Part shown: positions 22,022 to 34,000 of the stretch, in pieces
Position numbering within the stretch: the stretch's first letter is position 1
Layout: every line of letters begins with the position of its first letter
Source: Decorospora gaudefroyi
Taxonomy: Eukaryota; Ascomycota; Dothideomycetes; Pleosporales; Pleosporaceae
Direction of reading: 5' to 3'
DNA length: 64,000 nucleotides
Assembly: GCA_010015605.1 (NCBI GenBank)
Contig: ML975307.1
Span: forward strand, 1 to 64,000
The notes under the pieces: model-generated
Databases searched by the model: none
What the model was told of the DNA's origin: nothing
The model's input: only the letters and a program-made list of their open reading frames with translations
Made by a program: the position numbers and the translations under genes

Positions 22022-24044
22022 TTATACACTGCCCCCATTCCCACTATTCGTGCGGTCTAATACCTCCCTAACCTTTTGTACAGCCTCCCTAGCAATCCTC
22101 CGCTCAACCACGTCCTCATCCTCATTAACATCACCATCCTTCCTCCCCCTCTTCCTGATAATCAGCCTAACAGCCTCCTCTGTGTGCTTCAGTGTGCGTC
22201 TGCCCTCCTCTCTCACTGTGCCTTGCCACGACTCTCTAGCGCCCTCCCAAAGTGACTGCATCCGACGGAGGGAAAAGGTGAGGCCAAGCGCTGCGACGGC
22301 GGAAGCTTCGAAGACAGAGAAAGACGACATGGAGGCATAGAGAATTGCTGAGGCAGCGGAGGAGAGCGATGTTGTGCTAAAGGTTTGGAGGATGAGTCTT
22401 TGTGCAAGGGCTTGCAGCGGCGGGACGGTATCGTCGATCAACTCTGTGCGAGCAGTGGAAATGTGTTCGGACCAGCGTGTCGGTCCCCGCACGTTGGTTG
22501 ACAGATCCGTTCGTGGGTTCTTGGCTGTTGGGGCGGTGTCCTGTGTTGTCGCTTCTGGGATGTGTGCGGCGGCTGGCTGATCTCGTCCGTCTGAGAAACC
22601 GGCTTGGTTCATGCGACCAGCCAGGAATATGCTACTCTTTTCCGCCGAAACGAGCCACCGTCGCTCCAGGATCTCTGTGCTGATCATCGTGACGTCGTCG
22701 ACGCGCCAGAACAGTTTCCACCATGATAGTTTATGCCAGTTCTTCGCAGAGAAGGCCTCGTCGAGTTCATCGCGAAGTTCGGCATGCGATGTTTCGGCCC
22801 AGGATTCGAGATGGTCGACAATGGATGCCGTGACGTCTTGGCTGGTGGGAATGGACACAAGCTCCTGTAGTCGTGCGGTGTCCTCCTTTGTGATACTCAT
22901 CTCTACTTGGTCGGCGATGGAGGCTATGAGTGACTTGACGGCAGGCTTAACGGTATCCGAGGGCTGGAGACCTTGGAGTAGCCAGCTGGAGAGGATTGGC
23001 AGACCACTCCGAAACCAGCCTCGCTCATAGACGACGGAATTCTGGATGGATTCGCGGAAGCTGTCGAGTGCTTCTGTGCCAACGTCAATGTTGACAGGGG
23101 CGCTTCCGGCTTGCGGGTCTGCGCGCGCCTCTTCCGACGGCGCCGGCAGGTCGACAGCTACCTTGACAAGCGTGTCTGTCTCGGCAGTAATGTGTGCGGA
23201 GAAGCGTCCGAATGCGATGGCAGTGTCCAGTCCTTCAGCCAGTACCACTGTCTTGTGCACTGGGAACGGGACTGGCAGCCCTCGCGCAGACGTGGCCTGC
23301 AGCTTGGGAACGAGAAGCGACTCGGTGGAGCTCTCGGTTGGCACATGTGGGGTGGCGTTCGCGTCATTGACGTTCAATGTAGAGACCAAGACCTCCAGGT
23401 TGTGCGACTGGAGGACGCGTGAGGGCACAGGGACGAGTTCGTAGAGGGACGATGGCGATGGCGATTGCGCGTCGGAGGCGTCGCCATATCTGTGCCCAGG
23501 GAGGGAGTAAGGTTAGCAGCTATGATGTGCCTCCTCGTGTGCATGCATGTGCTCGCTCGGGGACGGACTCACTTCAGCAGTACTGCCCCCCTCTCCTCGC
23601 CCGGGCCTGCGTTCGCCAGCTCCTTCTCCCATGCTTCTTCAGCGCCCAGTGGGTCTGCGAGCAAGAGTCGTGCCAGCCGCCGTGCGCTTAGCTGGCTGTC
23701 CAGTCCGAGAACTAGGCCCAATGGTCAGTTGTCGTGTCTCTTTTGGCCCATGCAGCCATGTGCGCGTCTCTCGTACCGGCAATCCTCGTGACAGCATCGT
23801 GGGCGGCCAGACCTCGCAATGCCAGCTGCAGCCGGCTTGTGTTGACGTGGGCTTCTGCAGCGCCGCCGAGTGCCGACAATGCATCGTGTAGCGCTTGGTT
23901 CCGCGGTGGGATGTTGGGGCGCAGGTTGATGGCCGTCGGCGAGACATGGGTCGATGCGGAGCGGACGCCGAGGTTTGCGAAGCCAATCCGTCCTGGGCTG
24001 CGAAGAATGGTCCGTCGCGGCACTGAAGCCACCCATCGAGGCAT
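22022..24044 (-). CDS. Mitochondrial protein, probably Mmc1-like (dynamin-related fold)
   Basis: Three exons (24044-23777, 23711-23573, 23489-22022) give 624 residues. The N-terminus (MPRWVASVPRRTILRSPGR) is Arg-rich and acid-free, a mitochondrial presequence. The rest is mostly helical. A long conserved-looking stretch near the C-terminus (about 515-570) combines ALAQRLILQTF with a Ser/Ala-rich hydrophobic segment that could enter a membrane. A basic charged helix ends the protein. I associate this layout with the fungal mitochondrial family named Mmc1, thought to be dynamin-like; that name is from memory and only moderately sure. No P-loop GTPase motif is evident. The frame is open upstream of the chosen Met, which I prefer because it puts the presequence at the N-terminus. 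Confidence 0.7.
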
Positions 24045-24478
24045 CGGGCTGGGAGTTGAGCATTGCTGCGAGCCTTCTCCGATCTTCAAGTTGACGTACG
24101 TCGGCAGAGCTAGAGCTAGCTTCGGCCCGGCACCTGCCAAGCCACGGTACGCTTTCACATCAACAGACAAGTGCACCGTAGCACGTGCGTGGGTACTACT
24201 GTCACTCATGGACATGGATTTGGTTTCAACGAGAAGCCGCCGCACCTGAGTCTGCGCAGTTGGGCCAGCACATTACTACCTACCCTTCATCGTACCTGTC
24301 ATATCCTCTACTGTTCCGCTCATGCGGCCCCCCTTGCGCCTGCACCTGCGTGGTATACTCATGACATTTGGGTCGGCCGCCAATACACAACTCGAAAGAC
24401 CTAAACATCCGCCCGCTTCACCCCTCGCACCCCTCGCACCTCAGCTTCGCTGAAAGATCGCAAGCGCCTGAGACGCGC
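24045..24478. other. Spacer between calcineurin A and the Mmc1-like gene
   Basis: A 434-bp interval on the same-strand side of both genes: 3' flank of calcineurin A and promoter of the Mmc1-like gene. No distinct element was recognised. Confidence 0.4.
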
Positions 24479-26523
24479 CTAGCTCCTTCGGCTGCGCCCG
24501 GATCCAGAAGACCTGTGCGTGTCAGTCACGGCATCAACGAACCACACCCATCTACCCATACTTACATGCTGATGCGTCTTGCCACCGTCGCGAGTCCTTG
24601 GTCGTTATCCGCCTCCCGGGTGGCCTTCTCGAGAGCCTGCTCTCGGCTGACCTCTTGAGATTTTCGTACTTCCTCGTGGCTTGGCGGGAGTCTCTCGTTC
24701 TGCAGATCGACTTTACGTGCGTCCTCGAAGCTGTGAATTGCCTGCTTAATCCCTTCCGCGCCGAGCATGAGTGTGCCAGCAGGGAGTCGGCCACCTGATG
24801 CTGTCTTCAATTCAGTAACGCGCTCAGATTCTTCGCGCAGCACTTGGAATACGCGGGAGAGCCTGCCAATGGCCAGAATCTTGTTCTTGATGGCCCGTCG
24901 CTTGAATTCCGTCGATTCGGGGTCCAAGCTGGAGAGGGGCGGTGAAGACGGTCCGGATGCCAGCGAACTGGGTGTTTCCTCCTCGAGTTCCTCCTTTGAG
25001 CACGTGTTCAGAATAGCAATGAGCATATCGGTGACTGAAGAATGTGAGTCCAAGGTTGCGACAAGATGCATGGCTGCGACCTACTCTTCTCACCAACAAA
25101 CGGCAACGACCATGTGAAGACGTCCATGAAGTTAGGCAGCCAGTAAGGATGAGGGGTGCAGTCTGGACACGTCAGTTTGGCAGCCCGTCGGTATGCAGTG
25201 AGACCTACTGAATTGCCGAATGTTCATGACGTTGTTCTCGTACTTTAAAACCGCGGCTTTGTTGTTGTACACGTCGAGATAGTTCGGTGCGCTAAAGATG
25301 GTCATGACACTGGGAAAGCCAGTCGTCCGCGTCTTCCTGTACATCCGATAGCCAGCGTCTTGGGCTTCGTGGGCACGGATGATGGACAGCAAGTTGTTCT
25401 TCTCGAGGAAGGCGCAGGCGGCGGGGTAGGAGAAGAAGTACGAGCATCCGCGGACGTGGTTGTGGACGAAGAAATCGTTCGTCTTCTCCTGTCCAAACTC
25501 CTCGAGTGGATCCGCCCACAGAATGTCGCACATGAGGCCATGCGTAGGTGGCTCGCGGAAGCGATCAATCTGCTACGGTTAGCATGGGCGCCGTCGCGTC
25601 TCCAGCCCTACATACGCTCTTCAAGTCGTCCAGCGTGTGCAGCTCGGGGCTCAGTCCGCCGTGTATACACAGGAACTGCTTGTTCATGACGGCTGCCAGA
25701 GGCAAGGCGCAGAACGAGTCCATGCAGGCCTCGTACACGGCCTCGGAGTACTTGTGCTTGCATTCGAGCTTGAAGGTGAAGTAGTCGGTCAAGTGGCGAC
25801 ACTCGTGGTTTCCGCGAAGCAGCCAGAGCGTGTTCGGATACCAGATCTTGAGAGACCACAGGTACAGAACGCACTGGGGTGGTCAGCACAATGCACCCCG
25901 CCGGCTTTCCTCGCGCCTCACCTCTATACTGAAATAGCCACGATCGACATAGTCGCCCAAGAAGAGGTAGCGCGTCTCCGCCGGGTCGCCACCGACTTCG
26001 AACAGCTTCATGAGGTCGTAGTACTGCCCGTGAACGTCGCCGCACACCGTGATGGGCGCGTCCATCTCCAGCATGTTCGGCTCCGACTTGAGGATCTCGG
26101 TGCCCTTTTTTATGATCCATAGCGCCTGCTGCTCCGTCAAGCGACCCTCGCGGTAGAAGTGCTGCTTCAGGAATTGGATGTTGGGCTTGGTGCGGTCTTG
26201 CGGCGAGAAGAACTGCTCGTCCGTGGGCGGGTGGAAGGCGGGGGCTTGCACGTCTGGCGGGCGGGCACGACACCGTTAGCGGACGCCGTGGTGGAGTGGA
26301 CAGGACTGGCAAAAGGCAACATGGCAAAAAGAAAACCACGCGCTGCCAAACGCGACGGAGGGAGCATACCTTTGCACACCCGTTCCTGCGTGCTCACTTG
26401 GCTGCCGTCCTCCATCGTGTGCAGCGTAAAGTCGATCTCCGGCAGCGGCTTCTTCTCGCGGACAGCGCGAATGGCATTGTCGATGTACTGCGACTGGTCG
26501 ACATCCTGCTGCTTGTTCTCCAT
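24479..26523 (-). CDS. CNA1: Calcineurin catalytic subunit A (protein phosphatase 2B)
   Basis: Seven exons (26523-26370, 26253-25922, 25873-25616, 25569-25209, 25162-25085, 25034-24566, 24512-24479) give 561 residues. Metal-binding motifs are intact: GDVHGQ (123-128), GDYVDRG (151-157) and GNHE (183-186). After the catalytic core come the calcineurin-B binding helix, a calmodulin-binding segment (about 442-465, KNKILAIGRLSRVF) and the autoinhibitory region ending near ERLPP (508-512). The last exon adds a basic SSGSGRSRRS tail. The enzyme is the Ca2+/calmodulin-activated Ser/Thr phosphatase controlling Crz1, stress tolerance and hyphal growth. The 78-bp and 34-bp exons are small but in frame and carry expected family sequence. 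Confidence 0.96.
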
Positions 26524-27378
26524 CGTGGACAGTCTCTACGGCAAGCAGTCAGGCGGGCAGGGCAGATTCGGCGGCAAGCAGTTGGCTGTGGCCGCGAGGA
26601 GACGGTGGAGGTGGAGGTCAACAAGGCAGCGAGGTAGTGGGGCGAGCGCAGTGACCTCCCAAGCCTGCGGCGTGCGGCCTGAGTGGCGGCGGCGGCGGTT
26701 CAGGGCCGAGGCTTGCTCTTCTTCTCGATTTTAATTCTTATTTATTCTACTAATTCTTATTCCAACATGTCAGTACAAAACAAAATACCTCGGCGCCCCG
26801 CATCAGCAACAGGACGTGTACGGTGTACCTATGTTCGTGCTGGTCAGGGGAGTGGGCTTCATGACGGGCTGCCCAATCAGAGGCCGCCCAACGTCAGAAC
26901 CGCTGAACGGCCGCGACGGCAGAACGCAACGACACAGACAACATCACCCTGTCGCGACGGAGCATTGGATATTGGATTCGTAGAACGAATGAGCGTTTTC
27001 ATTTGTTTTTGCACACAGCAGGTACAGTGTAGGTAGATATGGCGCTCGCGGACACGACGCGTACCACAGCACTTCTCTCTCATCGTAACAACAGGGCATG
27101 CCGACCCGATCTAGAGTCGGACATGAAAGAAAGAATGTAAAATCAACAATAACAAAGCAACAAGAAGAACTCTCTGCCCAGACCCAAGTGGTGTCAGTGC
27201 AAAACGCGACAGTGTATGAACAAGATCCCCCATAACCCAGCACAACCAAAGTGCCACTCCGTCCCAAGGCATTCCCAGCCGTATTCCAAACTCCAAGCGA
27301 TGCAATTCGTGGCCGGTGTGGCTGTTGAGGGTATATAACCAAGTCTTCGACGTCCCATGACTACGCCAAGTGAGCGTC
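26524..27378. promoter_or_regulatory. Calcineurin A upstream region and LPMO 3' flank
   Basis: An 855-bp interval. The part next to calcineurin A is its promoter and 5' UTR; an A/T-rich block lies at about 26728-26765. The part near 27100-27378 should be the LPMO 3' UTR. No further element was recognised. Confidence 0.4.
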
Positions 27379-28584
27379 TTAGACGAAGTGGGACGAGCCA
27401 TGACGGCGGTGAAGGTGAGCGCGGGGGAACTTGAATGATCGCTTGGTCGATGCAACAACAGCACCACCAGAGCACATCATGCCGGCGGCGAGGTCTTGAG
27501 CGACTGCGCATCCACGGTTGCACAGCCCGAACTGAGAGGTGCCGATGCAGACAACAGCGCCATCGCTGGTGCAAGGGGTGCAGTCGCCACCATGGGAGGG
27601 AGTGGTACCGTTGTCGGGAATCTGAGGGGCTGCGCTAGAGACGGGCTGTTCGGGGGTGCTACTAGGCTGAGATGGAACAGCAGTAGCAGTCGGCTCAGCA
27701 ACCGGGATCGTGGGTGTCGTAGTAGGTTCAGCAGCCGCGGCGGAGGAAGCACCAGGAGCAAAGACACCACCACCATTGGATGGAATAGCAGCGGGCGCAG
27801 AGGTAGCAGCGGGCGACTCGCTCGATGGAGGCTGCGCAGACGCTGTGGGCTGAGTAGGGGTCCCAAGTTGTCCGTTGCCAGCACCCAGCTTGGTCATGAT
27901 ACCACATCCAGGGCCATCATTAGAGAGGTCGTGTCCTAGATTAGCACCAACACCCCGGACGAGGGACTGGCCTGGGTCGGGGTAGTCGAAATCCTGACCA
28001 TGGGTGGTCTGGCAGGATGCGCTAGGAAGGTTGACGACAAACATGTCAGGAAGGGGCGAGAGAGCGGCAGCAACGCTTTGAGTGGAAGCGCCAGAACCGC
28101 TACCAACTTGGACAGGAGCGCAGTTCATGTAGAACTCACGGTTACCAATCTTGTTCAGCCAAGTCCAAGCAAAGGTGTATTGGCCGTCCGGAATGTTGCT
28201 GGGCATCTGGACGGGAAATGTACCGGGTTGCTGCCCCTCCACAAGGTTACCCTCGACGTTTGCTGGACAGCCGCCAACAATACTGTGGATGACTTTCCAT
28301 TGCGACTTCTCTGAGGGTTGAGGATCGGTAGTAAGGGAGAATTGGCATGATCCACCACCGTGGACTGCAGAGCCGATGAAGGAAATGTCCTTAGTCTCGC
28401 CAGCGTTCCATTGGTTCATCACGGTAATATCGTATACACCTGGACGTTGCTTGCATGGGAAGTCGGCTACTTCAAGAGGAGAGTTGTTTAGAGTCGAATT
28501 GCCGTAGGGGACAGGGTAGTCTAGTTTCATGTGCGCGGTAGCACTGGCGGCGAGTGCCAAGAGAAAGGCGGCTTGAGAAAGCAT
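27379..28584 (-). CDS. Secreted lytic polysaccharide monooxygenase, family AA11 (chitin)
   Basis: A single exon of 401 residues. A 17-residue signal peptide ends TA before His18, which becomes the N-terminal copper-binding His of the histidine brace. The second brace His is His75 in GSAVHGGGSC. The catalytic domain runs to about residue 230 and includes DFDYPDPGQS near its end, with a Tyr suited to the axial copper position. A long Ala/Pro/Thr/Ser linker (about 230-335) follows. The last 65 residues form a six-cysteine module (GDCTPC... to MMCSGG), resembling the C-terminal X278-type module reported on AA11 enzymes. AA11 LPMOs oxidatively cleave chitin, so roles in cell-wall recycling or mycoparasitism are likely. 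The domain name for the tail is tentative. Confidence 0.9.
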   Translation of the reverse strand: MLSQAAFLLALAASATAHMKLDYPVPYGNSTLNNSPLEVADFPCKQRPGVYDITVMNQWNAGETKDISFIGSAVHGGGSCQFSLTTDPQPSEKSQWKVIHSIVGGCPANVEGNLVEGQQPGTFPVQMPSNIPDGQYTFAWTWLNKIGNREFYMNCAPVQVGSGSGASTQSVAAALSPLPDMFVVNLPSASCQTTHGQDFDYPDPGQSLVRGVGANLGHDLSNDGPGCGIMTKLGAGNGQLGTPTQPTASAQPPSSESPAATSAPAAIPSNGGGVFAPGASSAAAAEPTTTPTIPVAEPTATAVPSQPSSTPEQPVSSAAPQIPDNGTTPSHGGDCTPCTSDGAVVCIGTSQFGLCNRGCAVAQDLAAGMMCSGGAVVASTKRSFKFPRAHLHRRHGSSHFV

Positions 28585-28884
28585 GTTGTTGATTGAACGA
28601 GTGTGTTGTGAGTTTTGTTTACCGGCTTTTGATATTCGCTAGACCTGCTGAGCGATGGAAAGGATTGTGAACTGGTGTTGTCTTGAGTATGCAAATCGAG
28701 TCGATGTTGATGGTGGTTCGATAAGTCTAGCTCTTGGACAACAGGCAGCGAGAATAAAGAGTGTGATATCTGCCACAGGCAAGATATGTGATGCAAAAAA
28801 AGTACAAAAAAGGATGGAGGGGAAGTCCGAAAAGTGCTGTGGTGAGCCTGTGGGGAGGAAACACAACGCGGAACGGTGTTGAGC

Positions 28885-28890
28885 TATATA
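28885..28890 (-). promoter_or_regulatory. Possible TATA box of the LPMO gene
   Basis: CCTTATATAGC on the minus strand lies about 300 bp upstream of the LPMO start codon. It would imply a 5' UTR of roughly 260 bp. Evidence is the motif only. Confidence 0.25.
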
Positions 28891-30158
28891 AGGATGGCCA
28901 TTCTTACCCACGAGCCTAGTTCGGACTCGTACAGCAAGTGCAGGGAGTCAGAAGCCACTGCCCCGGCGGATCATGATGGGAGAGCATAGGCTATTCGACG
29001 CTGCAAGGTTTGTCATGCAACGATTGACAGCTTTTTCGGCTGGTCTGCCCCTCGTGGTTTAGCGGCAGGGGGTGTATCTACGGGATAAATGGTGTAACGG
29101 CGAGTGTCCTGATCTCTCGGCAGGCACCCCGTGGATGCCATTGGCCATGCCGTCTTGACAAAAGCATTGTCCTTGAAACAAAAGAGCGGAGAGGGGCTCG
29201 GATGGGAAGGCACTGGACCGAAGCCTTCGCCAGGGGTCCGCCATCAGGTTTGGAGTTTGTGGCGGCGGTCTGTGTGTTATGCAGGGGCTAGCCGGCATCG
29301 TGGCCTATCGATAACTCTAAAATTGCAAGAGGTCGGCCGCCCGGTGTGGAGTGGCGATCAGCTTGCTAAAGCTGAAACGATCAGCGTCTTCCGCGCCCAG
29401 TGCGAGGGTTGATTCGACGCCTCCTATTGGCCAGCACCGTCATCTCAACGCACACGAGCCTTGCGCCCACGACTCGTCGACGACAAACCAGGTCGCACAA
29501 TCACGACGTTTTCGACGTTACCAAGACCCTACTTACCGCCGTGATTGTGACGGAGGTCTGAAAGGCGGGCTGGCTGCTAGAGGTCGGAACAAACTGGCAA
29601 AAACGATTTTGATTGCAGGCCGTGGAGGCTGGCTCCCGCGCCCATGCCGTCCAACTTCATGCGTTGCAACCTGTCCTCCTTACTCCGTATTATTCTTATT
29701 TTTAGGCCGCCATCTTCCAACCGTTGTCCCATGCTCTTCCATATAATGATATGAGACCCTGACTAGGTATTGCCGCTTCGTGATTTCTGCAAAATATGGT
29801 TGCATCGAGAAGCCTGCTAGGCTGAGGCAATGCAGCAGCAGCAGAGCCGTGTCCTCGGTATCCGCGCCACACTGTGGTCACCATGCTGTCGGCGTCCGCG
29901 AAGGTCAAAAGAGCTGGGAGTGTGGCTGTGGCGCACGCGTCGTTGCGTGGAGTGCGTGGTAACTGGCTGATGTCGTGGCTGGCGGCTGCGACCTACCGGC
30001 ACCGCCTGTCCACAACATCAGCCCGTGACCGAAAAGCGCCGTCTTTCAGGCCATTGCTGCTCCAGTAAGTGATTGGCCGCACCCCATGTTCAGCTTGTTT
30101 CATGGAAGCATCCATTACGCGCAAACTATCCTGAGATGGTTGACTGCTGGAGCGTCAG

Positions 30159-30168
30159 TACCTAGGTA
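30159..30168. repeat. TACCTAGGTA palindrome, intergenic copy 2
   Basis: A perfect 10-bp palindrome, 222 bp from another copy at 30381 in the same gene-free interval. Confidence 0.6.
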
Positions 30169-30380
30169 TCGTAACGTCAGTGACTGAACAGCTGATCAAC
30201 ACACGTCGGCCAATCCATCACCAGCTGCACCTCGTCAACATTGTCAGCGCGAAACAAAACAACGACAGACGCCGCTGACTACCGCAACTCATGGCACTTG
30301 ACGGTGAGCTCGTTCAGACATGCAACATCTTGCAACAGCGCAGTTGTTGGGGTTCATGGCAGCCAATGAAACCTGTCAGG

Positions 30381-30390
30381 TACCTAGGTA
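30381..30390. repeat. TACCTAGGTA palindrome, intergenic copy 3
   Basis: A perfect 10-bp palindrome preceded by AGG, so the sequence also contains GGTACC. Confidence 0.6.
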
Positions 30391-31036
30391 GCGCAACATA
30401 ATTGAGCGAGACAGGCAGAAGTGAACGAGGGAAACATCTTGATTGAGGCCCGCCGGTCTCAGGAGTCAGGGGCTCAGACGACTCGCCAATAATCATACAC
30501 AGTACTCGCTTCTAGCAACAAACTACTGTGTAAACGTACCCATTTCCACCATTGACTTTTCCCGAACTTGACTCTTCCCGAACGTCTTGCTTTTTCACAA
30601 GCTAAAATAACCCCCAACTTCTCACTGCACACTGCGCAGATTGCACCATACTTTGAGTAGCCACGGGACCGTCACTCTTTCCTAACCCATAACGGCTTAT
30701 GTCTCCGCACCATGGCTTGATCGGTCGGCGCGGCAAGTGGAGAGTGCTGACCAAGTCGCAAGGTTTTCGTTCAGCCAACCCTCTCATGGTCGAGTCCTTA
30801 CTGTGTAGGCTCATCTCCCGAACCGACCACTCAGAAGGCCAAAGAATGATATCGTCAAACGAACGCTCTGACTCTCGATATCGAATTCGAATATCTGATG
30901 TTTTGATGAGTAACAATGAGACTCTCATCGAAAGACAGAAGACGCTCCATCATGCTGAGTCATTGTTATATCGTTACATCGTAAAGCTCTCCAACGTATC
31001 TCTCTGAGGTACGATTGTTCAAAGGCCACAGACTAC

Positions 31037-34000
31037 TCAGCCGTAACTCCGTTTCAGAACCGAGCTCTTTGAGGAGAAACCAGTTTGTAATCTTTTAAGC
31101 ACTCCCTGAACCGGCACAGCGTCCACAAGCGGCTCGTTCTCGATACCCTCATGCAATTTCCCGTCCGCCCCGATGAACGTCCCGTAGCCATACGTTCTCC
31201 CCAGGTCATCCAAGTGTTTCTTCCTCTCCTTCCTCGTCAATAGACTCGTTCCACGCATGTCGCGCACGGCCTGGCTCGCTGCGAACAACGCTATGATGGC
31301 AGCAATGGAAGTGGGCATGCGTGGCAGGAAGCGGCCCGGTCGCCAAAGGTAAATACATATTGCCACCATGATGTAGATGCATAAGATGCTCTCGGCAAGG
31401 AGGAACAAGGGCGTAGAGAGGAAAATGCGGGTCTGTCGCTCATTTGCCCACCCTTTTATCGCGGAAGTGAAGGTTTCGTTTCGCGAAATAAGTAGCTTGT
31501 CTTTGTTGATGCTAAGCCATATGGCGAAGAGCTTTTGGTAAACAGGGTACAGGACCTGAGTTACTTCATCGAATGTTGGTAATGGTAGTTCAGGATCCAG
31601 GTGTCGGCTATTGTTGCCATGCTTGAGCATGAAGTAGTTCATGAAGTCGAAGTCGCTCGCGTAGGAATTATTGTGCCATCCTGAGATAGTATAGCCGAAA
31701 AGATACGCATTCCCTTGACGCAAGAGGTTAGACGTATCATTGCTGAAGTGCTGATCCAGGAATACGCGGGAGAGGCTTGATGTAACGTCCATTTGCGAGA
31801 CATTTTGTACTCGCCCGTCGTTGCTGACGATCACATTGGCCTCACCACCAACGAGACGGCTGCGGCATTCGAAAAATATGGCGCTTTTCTCGTTGAATAC
31901 CCTTGTTGAGTTTCCCGAACAAATGTTAGCATCTCTGAAGTAGCCCAGGACAGCTAACTGAGAGCAAAAGACTTGCTCAGCCAACGTAGCATTTGGGCGT
32001 GAACCAACCAGCCCTGCGAATTCCAGGGCAACTTTGCCAGTCGGGCAAATTGGGTTATTAAGCCCAATGTCTGATGGTCCCATCGAGGTAGGAATATCTG
32101 TTTTGCTACATGTTATGCCATCCACAGTCACCGAGAAGTTCATGGCTGAACCCAACTGCTTATATGGTGTCAAATGCCAGCTTGCCGTCCAGTCCTGAGA
32201 TTTGACTGGCTGACATTCAAGATTTGCTCCAATGACCGTCGTACGTGCCTGAAGCTCGTTTGCAGCTTTCGCGCTTAGCTGTCCTTCATCGGCGAAAGGT
32301 ATATACATGAAACGATCATCGGTCCACGCTGGAAGGGGTGTCCCTGCAGTATAATGCGATTCGGCGACCATAAACTGGTTGAGGCCGAGGCCACCAGTAT
32401 AAGCACCAGATGGTTTGAGGATTGCTCGCTCCCAATAGGGCAGGTGTGGCCCGACGGTGCCGTTGATTGACACGAACTTGGTCTGGTATGGCGGTACAAA
32501 CGACTTCTGGAGCGGAACTCCGACAGAACGCTCCTCGAAAATTCCAGTGAATGCGACTGCGAGGATGTTGGCAAGCAGCGCCATCAGGCAAACGGCTGCA
32601 AGCTTGAAATGAGAGGATCTCAACGCTCTGAACATGACCAGCTGAGGCGGTAGAGAGCTGTAATCAGCGTCAATGGATCTCCTTGCAATTGCGTTGCCTC
32701 CCCGAAGCTCCTCTAACGGTTGTAGAAGACACAATAAACGGTTGATCAAAATCCAGACAGGTTCGATCAACGTTGCGAGAGCCGTGGGAATGTAATTCTC
32801 GATAAGTTGTCGGACAATTATTTTGTCGGAGGGCATAGCAATACCTGAAATGCATCAGTGAAGTCGAGGCGGTAGAGCAGGCTTATGCATACCATAGGGC
32901 TGGTTCTTCAGCAGAAGCACGCCCAGGACAATGGCAAGAGAAATTAATAGACTGACAAACGGCAATACCATGACGGCTCGGAATTCTCGTGGTCGTACTG
33001 CTCCTGAGATCTGACGTTCGTCGGAACTGGTCCAAACGATGTCATGAGCGTCATTAGCAAGAGGATTGAAGTTGTCTGCTTCTGCAATGCTATCAGAACG
33101 ATTAGCAAACACTAGCACAACGAACGATAGGTACTTACACATTGCCTCGCTTGCTGTACTCCAACTGAAATCTCTTGTCCCTTAGACTGGCCTGTAAATC
33201 ATCCATGTCGATACGGTCGAGTTTGGCGAAATCATGTAGTAATGCTGGGTTATCGGAGACTAGTGCCATGATACTGGCAATCGTTGCTGGATCCGAGTGC
33301 AGGCTCCACTTCCGCCGAAGTGAAATGACCACAAGGGCGATGCTGCAGAAAGAGATAAATCCAAGCAAACCATGCACAACGTACGCGAATACTGGAACGA
33401 CCACAACAGCCGTAAAGAGATATTCCATGCTTCCGTTGATTGTTGTCGCACCCGTGAAGTCCTGATCCAAGATCTCTACCATCGATCTCGCAAAAATGAT
33501 GCGGTAAGTGGCCTCGTATGCGGATCTCAATGCTTCCGGGTCCAGTAGCTCTTCGAGTGAGTGAGGAGTAGCGCCAACAGAGAATCCAACCATGCTAACA
33601 ATTTCGATACCTGAGGCTCCCAAGCTGAGGGGAAGAAAGGAAACCGTCTCCAACTGGTCAGGCCAGGCCAGGAGTGGGAGCGAGCCGCGAGACTGCTCAT
33701 TGTTCTTCCCGTCATTCATCTGCCATCCGAAGAAACTCGAATTCCACTTCTCGGCTGGAAGCGGCGTCTTCTCGCTCTTCGTTGTTACATTGAGCGGACG
33801 TCGAGTAGAGGCATCAATCGTAGCAGTGACCTCTTGCTGGTAATAGAAAGGCATACAATAGAGTCTTGTGACGTTTTGGGGTCGGTCATTGATCGACTTC
33901 TTGTTGCGAGTGTGCAATGCCATGAAGGTAGAGTCGAATGATTTTGGGCAAGTGGTCCCTTGAAGAGAGTAATCTGAGCCATCGGTTGAATAATACCCGA

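Larger units (their letters stand above)
28585..31036. other. 2.45-kb gene-free stretch
   Basis: The longest gene-free interval outside the gapped region. It contains the LPMO promoter side (TATATA at 28885), two perfect TACCTAGGTA palindromes (30159 and 30381) and short ORFs without family-like features. The longest, 131 codons at 29351-29746, is Arg/Pro-rich and looks random. No transposon ends or RNA gene were recognised. Confidence 0.4.

Noticed and set aside
29046..29110. tRNA-like A-box words (TGGTTTAGCGG, TGGTGTAACGG)
   Set aside because: No B box (GGTTCGANTCC-like) follows at the right distance and no cloverleaf forms.
30699..31007. 102-codon plus-strand ORF
   Set aside because: Random-looking composition and no splice or family support.
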